Positions 20,285 to 29,316 of a DNA stretch of 64,000 nucleotides are shown here, piece by piece. The stretch lies in NCBI RefSeq assembly GCF_000338275.1, contig NZ_ANMR01000034.1, positions 160,353 through 224,352 on the forward strand. The letters are read 5' to 3'. The translations under genes were made by a program, and so were the position numbers. The DNA comes from Staphylococcus xylosus NJ (GTDB taxonomy: Bacteria; Bacillota; Bacilli; Staphylococcales; Staphylococcaceae). Position 1 is the stretch's first letter, and each line of letters begins with the position of its first letter. The notes beneath the pieces were generated by a model. That model saw only the letters and a list, made by a program, of their open reading frames with translations, was not told the DNA's origin and made no database searches.

Positions 20285-21469
20285 CTATTTCTGAAGTGTT
20301 TCTTCAATAGTACGATTACGACCAGCTTGAGAACCAAATAGCGTGATAATACAAGATGTTATTAATAAAATAGTTAATGAAGCTAACCATTCACCAGTAA
20401 TATCATGTAAAACACCAAATAGTAATGGACCAATCGCAGCAAATAAATAACCGATAGATTGAGCCATGCCTGACAATTTAGCAGCTGTTTGACTATGCTC
20501 TGTTCTCAAACTAAAGAAAGTGTTAACTAAACCAAATGCAATACCGCCAGCTATACCAATAAGAATTGTTGATATAATTGCTAAATGAGGAATAAATATC
20601 ATAATTACAACACCTACTATAAAACATAGACCAGTAATAAAGGTTAATAAAAATTGAGATTTCATTTTTGTAGCAAAAATAGGCGTAATAAATGTGAATG
20701 GAATAATTGAAATTTGAAGTACTGATAGATAAGCGCCTGCTTCACTGATTGACATGCCACTTTGTGCAAGATATGCTGGCATCCAGTTTATAAGCGCGTA
20801 AAAGATAAGCGACTGTCCTCCCATTAATATAGTAATCTGCCATGATAACGGAGATTTCCAAACATTAATACTTTCTCGAGATATAGCAGTCGTCATCTCT
20901 TGTCTGCCTTTTAATTGGAATGACCATAAAATAATTGTCAAAAGTGTTACTATGCCAATCACACTTATTGCAATGTTATAGTTAAAAGCTTTTGCTAATG
21001 GTGCTGTTCCATATGAAGATAGTCCACCAAAGACGTTCATAACAACGGTGTAATACCCAGTCATAATACCTATATGTAGTGGGAACTTCGCTTTAATGAC
21101 TGCAGGTGCAAGTACATTACCAAAACCAATGCCTATACCAATCAATACAGTACCTATGTACAACCATGAAATACCCGTCACTGACCTGACAATAATACCT
21201 ATAAATATTAAACATAAAGCTAGGAAAATCGTTTTCTCAAGTCCTAACCTATTACTTGTTCTAGCAGCAAATAATGAAATTACTGCAAAGGCTAATAAGG
21301 GTACTACTGTAACTATACTAACAGCACTATTAGATAATGCTAAATCTGCTTTTATATCTGGTAACGCCACACCTATAGAAGTTATAGGCGCTCGTAAATT
21401 TGCGCCAACTAATAAAATACCTATAAATAATAACCAATTAAATGGTTTTATTTTTCTATAATTTTCCAT
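20285..21469 (-). CDS. MFS transporter, CynX/NimT type
   Basis: A 394-residue major facilitator with about 12 helices. The N-terminal part LLVGANLRAPITSIGVALPDI is typical of the CynX/NimT (cyanate / 2-nitroimidazole transporter) group. No substrate can be read from the sequence. It is divergent from an XRE-cupin regulator with 86 bp between, which suggests that regulator controls it. Confidence 0.8.
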   Translation of the reverse strand: MENYRKIKPFNWLLFIGILLVGANLRAPITSIGVALPDIKADLALSNSAVSIVTVVPLLAFAVISLFAARTSNRLGLEKTIFLALCLIFIGIIVRSVTGISWLYIGTVLIGIGIGFGNVLAPAVIKAKFPLHIGIMTGYYTVVMNVFGGLSSYGTAPLAKAFNYNIAISVIGIVTLLTIILWSFQLKGRQEMTTAISRESINVWKSPLSWQITILMGGQSLIFYALINWMPAYLAQSGMSISEAGAYLSVLQISIIPFTFITPIFATKMKSQFLLTFITGLCFIVGVVIMIFIPHLAIISTILIGIAGGIAFGLVNTFFSLRTEHSQTAAKLSGMAQSIGYLFAAIGPLLFGVLHDITGEWLASLTILLITSCIITLFGSQAGRNRTIEETLQK

Positions 21470-21555
21470 ACTTTACCACCTTGATGGGATTATTTTAAAA
21501 TCAACACACTATATGGTACGATATGTACGTTATATTGTAAATAGGAGCGATACAT

Positions 21556-22101
21556 TTGTATAATATTCAGAATATAGTAGCGAAAAACATTGCTGATCAT
21601 CGTAGGAAGCATCAACTTAGCTTAGAGAAAGTTGCAAATGTTACTGGTGTCAGCAAAAACATGTTAAGTCAAATTGAAAAAGGAAATTCAAATCCTACCA
21701 TTACAACACTTTGGAAAATTGCCAACGGACTTCATCTTTCTTTATCACAATTAACATCATTAAATAACGATGAAGTAGATTTTATAGATGAATCTGATAT
21801 CATTCCAATCATTGACGATAAAGTCTCTATTTACCCATATTTTCCGTATGATGATAATAAGAAATTTGAAATGTTTAAAATGGTAATAGAACCAGATGGA
21901 AAAATGAATTCAGCGCCTCACCATGTTGGTTCTGAAGAATATATCATTGTAAACGAGGGTGTCCTTGAAATAGAAGTTGATTCCACAATTTACACAATCA
22001 ATCATCATCAAGCTTTTCGTTTTAACAGTGATGTGTCGCATAGTTATCATAATCATGGAAATGTCACTGTTGTTTTCACTTCAACTATGTATTATCAATA
22101 A
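21556..22101 (+). CDS. XRE helix-turn-helix regulator with cupin domain
   Basis: A 181-residue regulator. Residues about 8-62 form an XRE helix-turn-helix (LSLEKVANVTGVSKNMLSQIEKG). Residues about 105-178 form a small cupin barrel (HHVGSEEYIIVNEGVLEIEV, HSYHNHG) that would bind a small ligand. The family (PuuR/SutR-like) usually regulates a neighbouring transporter or catabolic gene; here the divergent MFS gene is the likely target. Start is TTG 21556, 8 nt after AGGAG. A GTAC-N5-GTAC element (about 21514-21526) lies in the spacer as a possible operator. Confidence 0.85.
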   Translation: MYNIQNIVAKNIADHRRKHQLSLEKVANVTGVSKNMLSQIEKGNSNPTITTLWKIANGLHLSLSQLTSLNNDEVDFIDESDIIPIIDDKVSIYPYFPYDDNKKFEMFKMVIEPDGKMNSAPHHVGSEEYIIVNEGVLEIEVDSTIYTINHHQAFRFNSDVSHSYHNHGNVTVVFTSTMYYQ

Positions 22102-22152
22102 ATTATCTATAAAGACACTCTGCTAGAGAACTATTTTATACAACCACTTATG

Positions 22153-22192
22153 AAAGTTCCACTGTCAATTAATTGATCAAGTGGGACTTTTC
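22153..22192 (+). terminator. Terminator after the XRE-cupin gene
   Basis: AAAGTTCCACT (22153-22163) pairs with AGTGGGACTTT (22180-22190), then T residues. An inner TCAATTAATTGA strengthens the fold. Confidence 0.75.
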
Positions 22193-22323
22193 TATGTTTA
22201 TTACTTCATATGTTCCTCATACTTAACTACTGACTCTTACGTTTGTTGTTCTACAACTTATATATTTCACGTAATAAAACACAACATAGTGTCATTTTGA
22301 TTATTAAATAAAAATATGTAGCA

Positions 22324-22368
22324 TTGACTCTCTTAAAAAAGTCGTATATATTGTACATGTAATATATA
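22324..22368 (+). promoter_or_regulatory. SigA promoter with overlapping dyad before the small XRE gene
   Basis: TTGACT (22324-22329), 17-nt spacer, TATATT (22347-22352) is a strong vegetative promoter. A near-symmetric AT-rich element centred on TACATGTA (22345-22368) covers the -10 and the expected start of transcription, where an autorepressor would bind. The following AGGTGG is an unusually long 13 nt from the ATG. Confidence 0.6.
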
Positions 22369-22398
22369 TTTGACACATAAGGTGGCGATATATTCACC

Positions 22399-22599
22399 AT
22401 GAATAAAGTTAAGCATTATCGAAACGCTAAGCATATGTCTCAACTTACACTTTCAAGAACAGTTGAAGTATCAAGGCAAACAATCAATATGATTGAAAAT
22501 AATAAATATAATCCATCATTGAATTTATGTATTAATATAGCGAAAGCTTTAGATGTTACACTCAATGATTTATTTTGGGAGGAGAATTCTTATGAATAG
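22399..22599 (+). CDS. Small XRE-family regulator
   Basis: A 66-residue single-domain helix-turn-helix protein of the Cro/cI type. The core (MSQLTLSRTVEVSRQTINMI, then ENNKYNPSLNLCINIAKAL and LNDLFW) resembles the YozG-like repressors that precede membrane-protein genes in Firmicutes. It is the first gene of a three-gene unit and overlaps the next gene by 8 nt. Its promoter carries a dyad suited to autorepression. An in-frame stop (TAA 22378-22380) excludes a longer N-terminus. Confidence 0.88.
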   Translation: MNKVKHYRNAKHMSQLTLSRTVEVSRQTINMIENNKYNPSLNLCINIAKALDVTLNDLFWEENSYE

Positions 22600-23116
22600 A
22601 AAGGATAAGTGGTTATATCAAAATTTCACCGGTTCAATGAGCAATCCAGATGAATACCAACAGTATGAAATCGATAAAACTCTAGCCAAGCACAATATTA
22701 TCGGATTATATGTACTTATCGCCCTCGTTTATTTATCTATTTTCTTCGATATTGAACGTGAGTTTTTATCTCCATTTACTGTCGGCGGGGGATTATTACT
22801 TATCGTTTTAGGTTGTAGAATTTCTATGAGTAAATTTAGTGCTGATCCATTAGAAATAGAGGCAAAAAATCGAGAAGTTTATCATAAATTGCTACGAGAA
22901 ACTCGTAATAAAAGAGTCATTTTCTTAATCATTACAATAACCTACATGTTGTTGACTACAGTAGTAATTGCGCCAATCCTTGCAGGTAATAGTTTAAACT
23001 TTTCTATATTAACAAAGTTCAGCACCTATCTACCTTTAATTGTCATCATAATATTTACGATTACTAAGGATTCTCGGATAAAATTGCTAGATGAAAGGAG
23101 TAAACATGATGAATAA
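22592..23116 (+). CDS. Membrane protein of an XRE-linked cassette (possibly DUF3278-like)
   Basis: A 174-residue protein with a soluble N-terminal 35 residues, two close helices (about 38-56 and 62-80), a charged stretch, and two more helices (about 105-125 and 140-160). The start is ATG 22592, preceded by GGAGGAG, inside the stop of the XRE gene (ATGAATAG overlap), which implies translational coupling. No enzymatic motif is visible. The layout resembles DUF3278-type proteins linked to XRE regulators; this is from memory and unproved. Confidence 0.7.
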   Translation: MNRKDKWLYQNFTGSMSNPDEYQQYEIDKTLAKHNIIGLYVLIALVYLSIFFDIEREFLSPFTVGGGLLLIVLGCRISMSKFSADPLEIEAKNREVYHKLLRETRNKRVIFLIITITYMLLTTVVIAPILAGNSLNFSILTKFSTYLPLIVIIIFTITKDSRIKLLDERSKHDE

Positions 23117-23624
23117 TGACAAAATTCTACGTTTAATTCCTAATTTTAGATTTACAGACGAATATGAACGCCAACAATTATTACATGATTATGCTAGGTT
23201 CTCTCCATGGATTTTTTATGGTGGACTCATCGTCAGTGCGTCAGACTTTTTTATAACTAGTTATCTAAAACGTCTACCTATATTAGGTACATTAACTTTC
23301 ATATTAATCTTAATCTATTCAATCATATTGATCGCTTCACTTCGTAAGAAAAAAGTGGATACTTTAGAAGTACATACTGAGACACAATATAAGATGCAAT
23401 TAAAAAAATTACATAAAAGTAGCATATTATTCGCAACTATAATGTTTGTAGTATTCAATCTAAATAATTATTGGATACCAGTCATTTCAGGTTCTGATTT
23501 ACCACAAAGTTCAGATATCTTGAAAAATCTATTTGTTAATTTAATCATTGCTATTATAATGGGTTTTATCACTTATGGCTTTGCTAGAATAAAGCTCATT
23601 AGAACTTATAAAGAAAATAATTAG
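23106..23624 (+). CDS. Second membrane protein of the XRE-linked cassette
   Basis: A 172-residue protein similar in layout to the gene before it: short soluble N-terminus, two helices around residues 32-80, a charged linker, then two helices around 98-120 and 140-160. It overlaps the previous gene by 11 nt. AAAGGAG precedes ATG codons at 23106 and 23109. The two membrane proteins may be diverged paralogues working as a pair under the small XRE protein. Function unknown. Confidence 0.68.
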   Translation: MMNNDKILRLIPNFRFTDEYERQQLLHDYARFSPWIFYGGLIVSASDFFITSYLKRLPILGTLTFILILIYSIILIASLRKKKVDTLEVHTETQYKMQLKKLHKSSILFATIMFVVFNLNNYWIPVISGSDLPQSSDILKNLFVNLIIAIIMGFITYGFARIKLIRTYKENN

Positions 23625-23647
23625 TAATATAAGATTTTTTACTTTAT

Positions 23648-24565
23648 TTAAAATAAAACATAGGATAAATAGATAACACCCGTTACTGTTAACATACTGA
23701 AGAGTGTTGAAAAAAGAACGATTTGTGCATGAAGTTCTGGTTCCACCTGGTACTCCATGGCAATTGTAGATGTATTTCTAGATGTTGGAAATGAGCTAGC
23801 AATCAATAATGATTGTGCAATAACACCATCAATGTTGAGTAAATAGATAACAAGTAAAGAGATTATAGGGCCTACAAGTAATCTGCCTATTAATGAAATT
23901 GTTATAACGCGATGAAAAAATTTAATTTTAATTTTTGATAATTGAGCACCCAATAAAAGTAGCGCTATCGAACCAAAACCATCTGAAAGATGTCCAATTG
24001 GTATTAACATAAATTGTGGTAATTTAAGTGTGAATATTTGGCAAAAAATACCTAGTAAAAGTGCGTGAAAGACCGGCAGTTTAAGAAAAAAAGTAGTGAT
24101 ATCTTTAATAGAACTTGTGGCTGATAACAAATTATACATACCATATGAATAGGTGAGTAAATTTTGAAATACTAAAATCAAAATTTGTACAGAAACGCCC
24201 AATGGATTGTGGCTGAATATAAATTGGCTGACAGGCAACCCATAATTGCCAGAGTTCATTAAAGATATACTATTTTTTAATGCTGCTCCTTCACCATTTT
24301 CTAACTTCAATAACCTTGTTGTAATATGACTAAAACATATTAAACTTATACTATAAATTACTACATAATATATAATTTGCGAAAACACTTGAAATTCAAT
24401 TTTAATATGGTAAATATTTATGAATACGGCAGCGGGCATTAGGCAATATGTAATTAGCGTAGAAAAATTCTGTAATTTAAACTCAAATTTTCTTTGTAAA
24501 AATGCCCCAATAACTATTAATAGTAAAATGGGTAATATAACTTCTAAGATAATAAAAATAAACAT
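23648..24565 (-). CDS. AEC-family transporter
   Basis: A 305-residue protein with about 10 helices, of the auxin efflux carrier family; bacterial members include malate permeases. Helix boundaries with NSGNYGLPVSQF and an SFPTSRNTSTIAMEY segment match the family pattern. The start is ATG 24565 after GAGGG; an in-frame TTG at 24571 touches the ribosome-binding site. It is convergent with the XRE cassette with only 23 bp between stops. Substrate unknown. Confidence 0.78.
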   Translation of the reverse strand: MFIFIILEVILPILLLIVIGAFLQRKFEFKLQNFSTLITYCLMPAAVFINIYHIKIEFQVFSQIIYYVVIYSISLICFSHITTRLLKLENGEGAALKNSISLMNSGNYGLPVSQFIFSHNPLGVSVQILILVFQNLLTYSYGMYNLLSATSSIKDITTFFLKLPVFHALLLGIFCQIFTLKLPQFMLIPIGHLSDGFGSIALLLLGAQLSKIKIKFFHRVITISLIGRLLVGPIISLLVIYLLNIDGVIAQSLLIASSFPTSRNTSTIAMEYQVEPELHAQIVLFSTLFSMLTVTGVIYLSYVLF

Positions 24566-24837
24566 AAGCAACCCTCACTATAGTGTATTTAGCAGTGCTC
24601 TGCCTCCAACCTAACTATAGCTTAAATTACCATAAATATAATCATAAGTATAAATTTAATTTATTATTTATATACATAAGTTTATCTTATGATTCAAACC
24701 AAAATAGTTTTTAATATATTTATTTTTCTCAAAAGATTTAATTATAATTAGTGGAATTTTGTAATTCATTCAAATAATCGTCATAAAGTATTTAGACAAT
24801 TATTTAGTATAACAATCTCTTCTCTACTAAAGGAGTA

Positions 24838-24912
24838 ATGAAGCGTTTGAATTTTTCTAATGCATTGGCTGAATTGTTTCGACAACTTTCTTTAAATATA
24901 AAAAATGACTAA
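24838..24912 (+). CDS. Possible 24-residue peptide gene
   Basis: ATG follows AAAGGAG by only 2 nt; a TTG at 24847 would have an 11-nt gap. The peptide begins MKRLNFSNALAELFRQ and is moderately amphipathic. Its stop codon lies inside the ascending arm of a strong terminator, so a very short transcript would carry only this frame. It could be a small peptide, a leader, or chance. Confidence 0.25.
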   Translation: MKRLNFSNALAELFRQLSLNIKND

Positions 24913-24941
24913 TCCAATATCATGTGGACTAGTCATTTTTT
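24901..24941. terminator. Bidirectional terminator
   Basis: AAAAATGACTAATCC (24901-24915) pairs with GGACTAGTCATTTTT (24926-24940), a 15-bp stem with one G-U pair and A/T tails. It lies 88 bp beyond the PPDK regulator stop. Confidence 0.85.
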
Positions 24942-25028
24942 GAGAATAAAATTTATATTCCTGTCGCATTTTTAGCTTTTAGGTTTAACATTTTCTTTTA
25001 CTCTTTTCTAAAAAGTAATAACATCGAA

Positions 25029-25844
25029 TCATAAAAACTTTTCTATATAAAACGCTGATTCTTCAATTGATTTGTATTCTGTATTAATGACTGTTGCATT
25101 TAACTTTTCAAAAATCTCTTCAGCATAGATCAATTCTTCTCTGATTCTCTCAATACTGTTATAGTTTGTTGGACCGTGTAGCCCCAATACTTTCACACGT
25201 TCATTACGTATATTCAAAATGTAGTTAGGGCTTGCAGTTAAACCAAACACTTTTAAATTCTTATGCCTAAAAACTTCATCAGGTATATCTACTTCTGGTA
25301 CCAATGGTATATTTGCAATTTTGTAACCTTTATTCGCTAAATACATACTAAGTGGTGTCTTAGATGTTCTTGAAACACCAACAATAAGTGCATCCGCTTC
25401 CCCTATGTTAGTGAAATGTTTGCCATCATCATATTTAACAGAGTATTCCATAGCTTCTATTCTTCTAAAATAATTTTCATCTAATTTACGTAAGGCTCCG
25501 CTTTCTAAAATAGGCGAACAATTTGTACGTTGCTGAATAATACCAATCAAGTCAGACATATAATCAACATATGGAATATCCGCTTCTTTTGCAAATTGCT
25601 GACCAACAATATTAAATTCAGGGTTCACTAATGTTGTTATCACAACTGCTGCACGTGCTTTAGCACTTTTTAATATATTAATCAGTTCTTCTTCATTTTT
25701 TATAAAAGGAAACTTTTTTATTTCAATTTGTGATACATCAGGAAATTGAGTTAACGTTGCGTGTACCATCCGTTGTGCTGTTTCTCCTATAGAATCTGAA
25801 ATAACATATAATCTAAGTTGTGGCTCTATTGAATCATTAAACAC
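25029..25844 (-). CDS. Pyruvate, phosphate dikinase regulatory protein (kinase/pyrophosphorylase)
   Basis: A 271-residue DUF299/PDRP protein that inactivates PPDK by ADP-dependent phosphorylation of its active-site threonine and reactivates it by phosphate-dependent removal. Seen: LRLYVISDSIGETAQRMV at the N-terminus and the P-loop-like ALIVGVSRTSKTPLSMYLAN (about 150-170). The start is GTG 25844, preceded by AAAGGTGG. A longer frame to 25928 exists but lies inside ppdK. The gene overlaps the ppdK stop by 8 nt, so the two are translationally coupled. Confidence 0.92.
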   Translation of the reverse strand: MFNDSIEPQLRLYVISDSIGETAQRMVHATLTQFPDVSQIEIKKFPFIKNEEELINILKSAKARAAVVITTLVNPEFNIVGQQFAKEADIPYVDYMSDLIGIIQQRTNCSPILESGALRKLDENYFRRIEAMEYSVKYDDGKHFTNIGEADALIVGVSRTSKTPLSMYLANKGYKIANIPLVPEVDIPDEVFRHKNLKVFGLTASPNYILNIRNERVKVLGLHGPTNYNSIERIREELIYAEEIFEKLNATVINTEYKSIEESAFYIEKFL

Positions 25845-28470
25845 GTAATCGACCACCTTTAACCTCACTTTGTGCAGTCGATAACAATGCGCCAGGAACT
25901 CTAAATGGTGAACATGAAACATAGTCAATATCTATTTGATTAAAGTAATGGATAGATTTATCGTCTCCACCTAACTCGCCACAGACACCTATTTTAATAG
26001 ACGGGTTAACAGATTTAGCTAGTTGCGTAGCCATTTTGACAAGTTGACCAACACCATCCTGATCTAATGTTTGGAATGGGTCATTTTCTAAAACACCTTG
26101 TTCTGAATATGAACCAATAAATTTACCAGCATCATCTCTAGAGAATCCAAAAGTTAATTGTGTTAAATCGTTAGTACCAAAGCTAAAGAAATCACATACT
26201 TTCGCTAATTCACCGGCAATTAGACAGGCCCTTGGTGTTTCAATCATTGTTCCAATTAGATATTGTATTGTTTCCCCAGCCTCTTGTTGCAATTGTTCTA
26301 TCTTTTCAACGATTTTAGCTCTTAAAATTGTAAACTCAGCCACTGTAGAAACTAAAGGAATCATGATTTCTGGTTGACACTCAATACCCTGTGCTTTCAA
26401 ACGTAACGCACTTTTCACTATAGCTTCAGCTTGCATAATATATAATTCTGGATACGTAATAGCAAGACGACACCCTCTATGCCCCAACATTGGATTTACT
26501 TCGTCTAAACTCTCAATGTATTGTTCTAATTCTTTTACAGACACATTCAACTGTTGAGCTACATTATTTTTTTCTTCCATCGAACTTGGTAAAAATTCGT
26601 GAAGTGGTGGATCTAACAACCTAATAATCGTTGGTCTTTGACCAGATAACTTTAATATTTCTTCAAAATCAGTCATTTGATATTGCTGAATTTTATTTAA
26701 AGCAGCAATACGTTTATCTTGAGTATCTGATAAGATAAAGCGACGCATTTCAACCAAACGTTCAGGGCCAAAGAACATGTGCTCTGTGCGAACGAGACCT
26801 ATTCCCTTAGCATTAAACTGATAACCAGTTTGAATATCTTGAGGCGTTTCCGCATTCATTCTAACCTGTAATCTCGCTATATCTTCTGACCATGACATAA
26901 ACTGTTCAAACGCTTCACTGCGCTCTGCTTTCATAGTCGACACTTCGCCATAATAAATATCGCCTTTAGCGCCATCTACGGAAATAACATCTCCTTCGTA
27001 CAACGTGCCTCCTGAATAATTAACTACTTTATCTATGACATTAATTTCGATATCAGAACATCCTGTAACGCAACATTTACCCATACCACGTGCTACAACG
27101 GCTGCATGGGAAGTCATACCACCATGCGTTGTGACGATTGCTTCACTTGCAATCATTCCTTCAATGTCTTCTGGAGAAGTTTCTGGTCGCATTAAAATAA
27201 CTTTATTGCCTTTTTCTGCTTGTTCTTTCGCACTTTCTGCCGAAAATACAATCTTACCACTTGCTGCTCCCGGACTTGCTGGCAATCCAATTTTAGAAAT
27301 TGTAGTTGCTTGTTTAAGTGATTGCTCATCAAAATTAGGATGTAATAACTGATCGATAGATTTTACTTCAACATTCATCACTGCTTCTTCTTTAGTTATA
27401 ATACCCTCCTCAACTAAATCAACTGCTATGTGTATGGCCGCATTAGCAGTACGCTTACCATTTCTCGTTTGCAGTAAATATAATTGTCCATTTTCAATCG
27501 TAAACTCAATATCTTGCATGTCTTTATAATGCGTTTCAAGACGTTTGGAAACATCCACAAATTGTTGATGTACATGCGGCATTTGCTCTCTCAATGAATC
27601 AATATCTTTAGGAGTACGGATACCTGCCACTACGTCTTCACCTTGCGCATTTAATAAATACTCTCCAAATAGTTTAGACTCTCCTGTAACTGGATTGCGT
27701 GTAAAGGCAACTCCTGTACCACTGCGTTCCCCGCTGTTACCAAATACCATTTCTTGGATATTTACAGCAGTACCGATATCATGTGGTATTTCATTTAATT
27801 CACGATATATACGAGCACGGTCGTTGTCCCATGATTTAAACACTGCTTCAATAGCTTCAGTTAATTGGTCAATAGGTACTTGTGGAAATGGCTTATAAAC
27901 TTCTTCAACATATACTTCTTTAAAATGTTCGCAAATTTCTTGTAGCCCTTCAGCTGGAATATCTGCATCATTTTGATAACCATGCTTTTCTTTATATTGA
28001 TTGAAATATGTATCAAATGATGCCATAGGAATACCGTATACGACTTCGCCAAACATTTGTAATAGTCGGCGATAACAATCATAAGCAAAACGAGCGTCTT
28101 CAGTCTTTTCAGCTAACTTTTTAACATTGTCATCGTTTAAACCTAAATTTAAAATTGTGTCCATCATCCCTGGCATAGATATTTTAGCTCCGCTTCGTAC
28201 TGAAACCAGCAATAAAGATGAGTCTGAAGAAAATGATTTTTTTGTACGTTCATAAAAGGCTGTTAATTGTGTATTTAATTGCTCCATAAGCGCATCAGAA
28301 AGCTTAGACCCTTGCTCTAAATATTTTATACAAGCTTCTGTTGTTAACGTAAAACCATCAGGTACCGGTAAACCTAAGCGCTTCATCTCTGCCAAATTAG
28401 CACCTTTACCTCCTAGTAAATCTTTCATCGATTTTTGTCCTTCATCAAATGCATAAATATATTTCGTCAT
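25837..28470 (-). CDS. ppdK: Pyruvate, phosphate dikinase
   Basis: An 877-residue enzyme interconverting pyruvate + ATP + phosphate and PEP + AMP + PPi, here probably for gluconeogenesis from pyruvate or lactate. Domains in order: N-terminal ATP-grasp (LGGKGANLAEMKRLGLPVP, SGERSGTGVAFTRNP), phosphohistidine domain (TTHGGMTSHAAVVARGMGK, with the regulatory threonine and catalytic histidine), and C-terminal TIM barrel (GIGLVRTEHMFF, MLGHRGCRL, GTNDLTQLTFG, GVCGELGGD). Full length for the family. Its regulator follows with an overlap. S. aureus lacks this enzyme as far as I recall, so it is a useful group marker. Confidence 0.95.
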   Translation of the reverse strand: MTKYIYAFDEGQKSMKDLLGGKGANLAEMKRLGLPVPDGFTLTTEACIKYLEQGSKLSDALMEQLNTQLTAFYERTKKSFSSDSSLLLVSVRSGAKISMPGMMDTILNLGLNDDNVKKLAEKTEDARFAYDCYRRLLQMFGEVVYGIPMASFDTYFNQYKEKHGYQNDADIPAEGLQEICEHFKEVYVEEVYKPFPQVPIDQLTEAIEAVFKSWDNDRARIYRELNEIPHDIGTAVNIQEMVFGNSGERSGTGVAFTRNPVTGESKLFGEYLLNAQGEDVVAGIRTPKDIDSLREQMPHVHQQFVDVSKRLETHYKDMQDIEFTIENGQLYLLQTRNGKRTANAAIHIAVDLVEEGIITKEEAVMNVEVKSIDQLLHPNFDEQSLKQATTISKIGLPASPGAASGKIVFSAESAKEQAEKGNKVILMRPETSPEDIEGMIASEAIVTTHGGMTSHAAVVARGMGKCCVTGCSDIEINVIDKVVNYSGGTLYEGDVISVDGAKGDIYYGEVSTMKAERSEAFEQFMSWSEDIARLQVRMNAETPQDIQTGYQFNAKGIGLVRTEHMFFGPERLVEMRRFILSDTQDKRIAALNKIQQYQMTDFEEILKLSGQRPTIIRLLDPPLHEFLPSSMEEKNNVAQQLNVSVKELEQYIESLDEVNPMLGHRGCRLAITYPELYIMQAEAIVKSALRLKAQGIECQPEIMIPLVSTVAEFTILRAKIVEKIEQLQQEAGETIQYLIGTMIETPRACLIAGELAKVCDFFSFGTNDLTQLTFGFSRDDAGKFIGSYSEQGVLENDPFQTLDQDGVGQLVKMATQLAKSVNPSIKIGVCGELGGDDKSIHYFNQIDIDYVSCSPFRVPGALLSTAQSEVKGGRLRV

Positions 28471-28620
28471 ACTGAATCACCTCAAATAGTTATTATGTTA
28501 TACTAATTGCTATTGAGTATGTCATATTAGACGAAAAATGACAACTAAAATATAAAAATTTGTTCATATTAATTTCTTTTTGCACCTTTATCTCTTGATA
28601 TATCATAATTTTGTTGCATA

Positions 28621-28661
28621 AAAAAAGCCCAAGCTACATTGATTTGTTGCTTGGGACTTTT
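28621..28661. terminator. Terminator-like hairpin upstream of ppdK
   Basis: AAAAAGCCCAAGC and GCTTGGGACTTTT form a hairpin with A and T flanks. It lies 150 bp upstream of ppdK. It may end transcription from the decayed region or attenuate a longer ppdK leader. Confidence 0.5.
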
Positions 28662-28812
28662 AACATTACCAGTTCATTGCCATTTTTATATAATATGATT
28701 AAATGACTTAATATATTATTAAGTTTAATTTTCAAATAAGGTCATTTAAGTCATATAATTATAATTCTGTATAACTAAAGATAAAAGCAGATGCATTTAC
28801 ACTATCTTCTTC

Positions 28813-28878
28813 CTATTTCAAATTACTATTTGATTTAAACTGGCTCTTATATTTTTGCGGACTGTAAAAGTAGGTGAA
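28813..28878 (-). pseudogene. Possible C-terminal remnant of an AraC-type regulator
   Basis: Read leftward, an open frame ends with YFYSPQKYKSQFKSNSNLK and a TAG stop. The SP-x-x-Y-x-x-x-F pattern is the usual end of AraC helix-turn-helix domains. A stop (TGA) lies a few codons upstream, so only about 22 codons remain. A second TYFS-like reading occurs about 110 bp upstream at the repeated AAAGTAGGTGA. It is short, so the assignment is tentative. Confidence 0.3.
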
Positions 28879-29193
28879 ATAGAGAAATCACATTTTCTAA
28901 TTAAGATATACTAAATAACTTGGAGTACAAAAATTACTAAAAATGGCAGATTACAGCACAATCGTTGTATTGTGCTAAAGTAGGTGATTATTTAAAATAT
29001 AATCATTTGTCAAAGTGACATACAGAGGATTTATCATACTAGCTTCTCATAGTTAATCTAGCATGATAAATTACAACAATATTTATTGTTAAATTTACTT
29101 CGTTTTGACTATTTTCATGTAGTGTAATATATTTTCATCACATCATCACAATAATCCATTCAAAACTTCATAATTACTTTTTATACATTATGA

Positions 29194-29316
29194 TCACGTC
29201 CCTTCATTCCATGGTACATCAATAACAAGTTGATGTGAGTTATCACTTAATAACTCAATAATGGTACCATTACTATCTAAGAATTTCAGATTGAAAACAA
29301 AACGTTTTGTATACAT
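29194..29316 (-). pseudogene. Small ORF or gene remnant
   Basis: A 40-codon frame ending FLDSNGTIIELLSDNSHQLV and then IDVPWNEGT before TGA. The composition looks like real protein, but no ribosome-binding site precedes the ATG. The frame stays open upstream to about 29425, with AT-rich low-complexity codons. Probably the C-terminal scrap of a lost gene; I do not recognise the family. Confidence 0.3.

Larger units (their letters stand above)
24572..25028. other. Intergenic region between the AEC gene and the PPDK regulator
   Basis: An AT-rich 457-bp stretch with no standard gene. It holds a 24-codon open frame (24838-24912, reported separately) and the strong terminator at 24901-24941. Confidence 0.55.

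Noticed and set aside
25845..25928. Longer N-terminus of the PPDK regulator
   Set aside because: It lies fully inside ppdK, and the GTG at 25844 with AAAGGTGG gives the usual family length.
28621..28661. Riboswitch in the ppdK leader
   Set aside because: Only one simple hairpin is visible; no conserved aptamer core or alternative fold could be found by eye.
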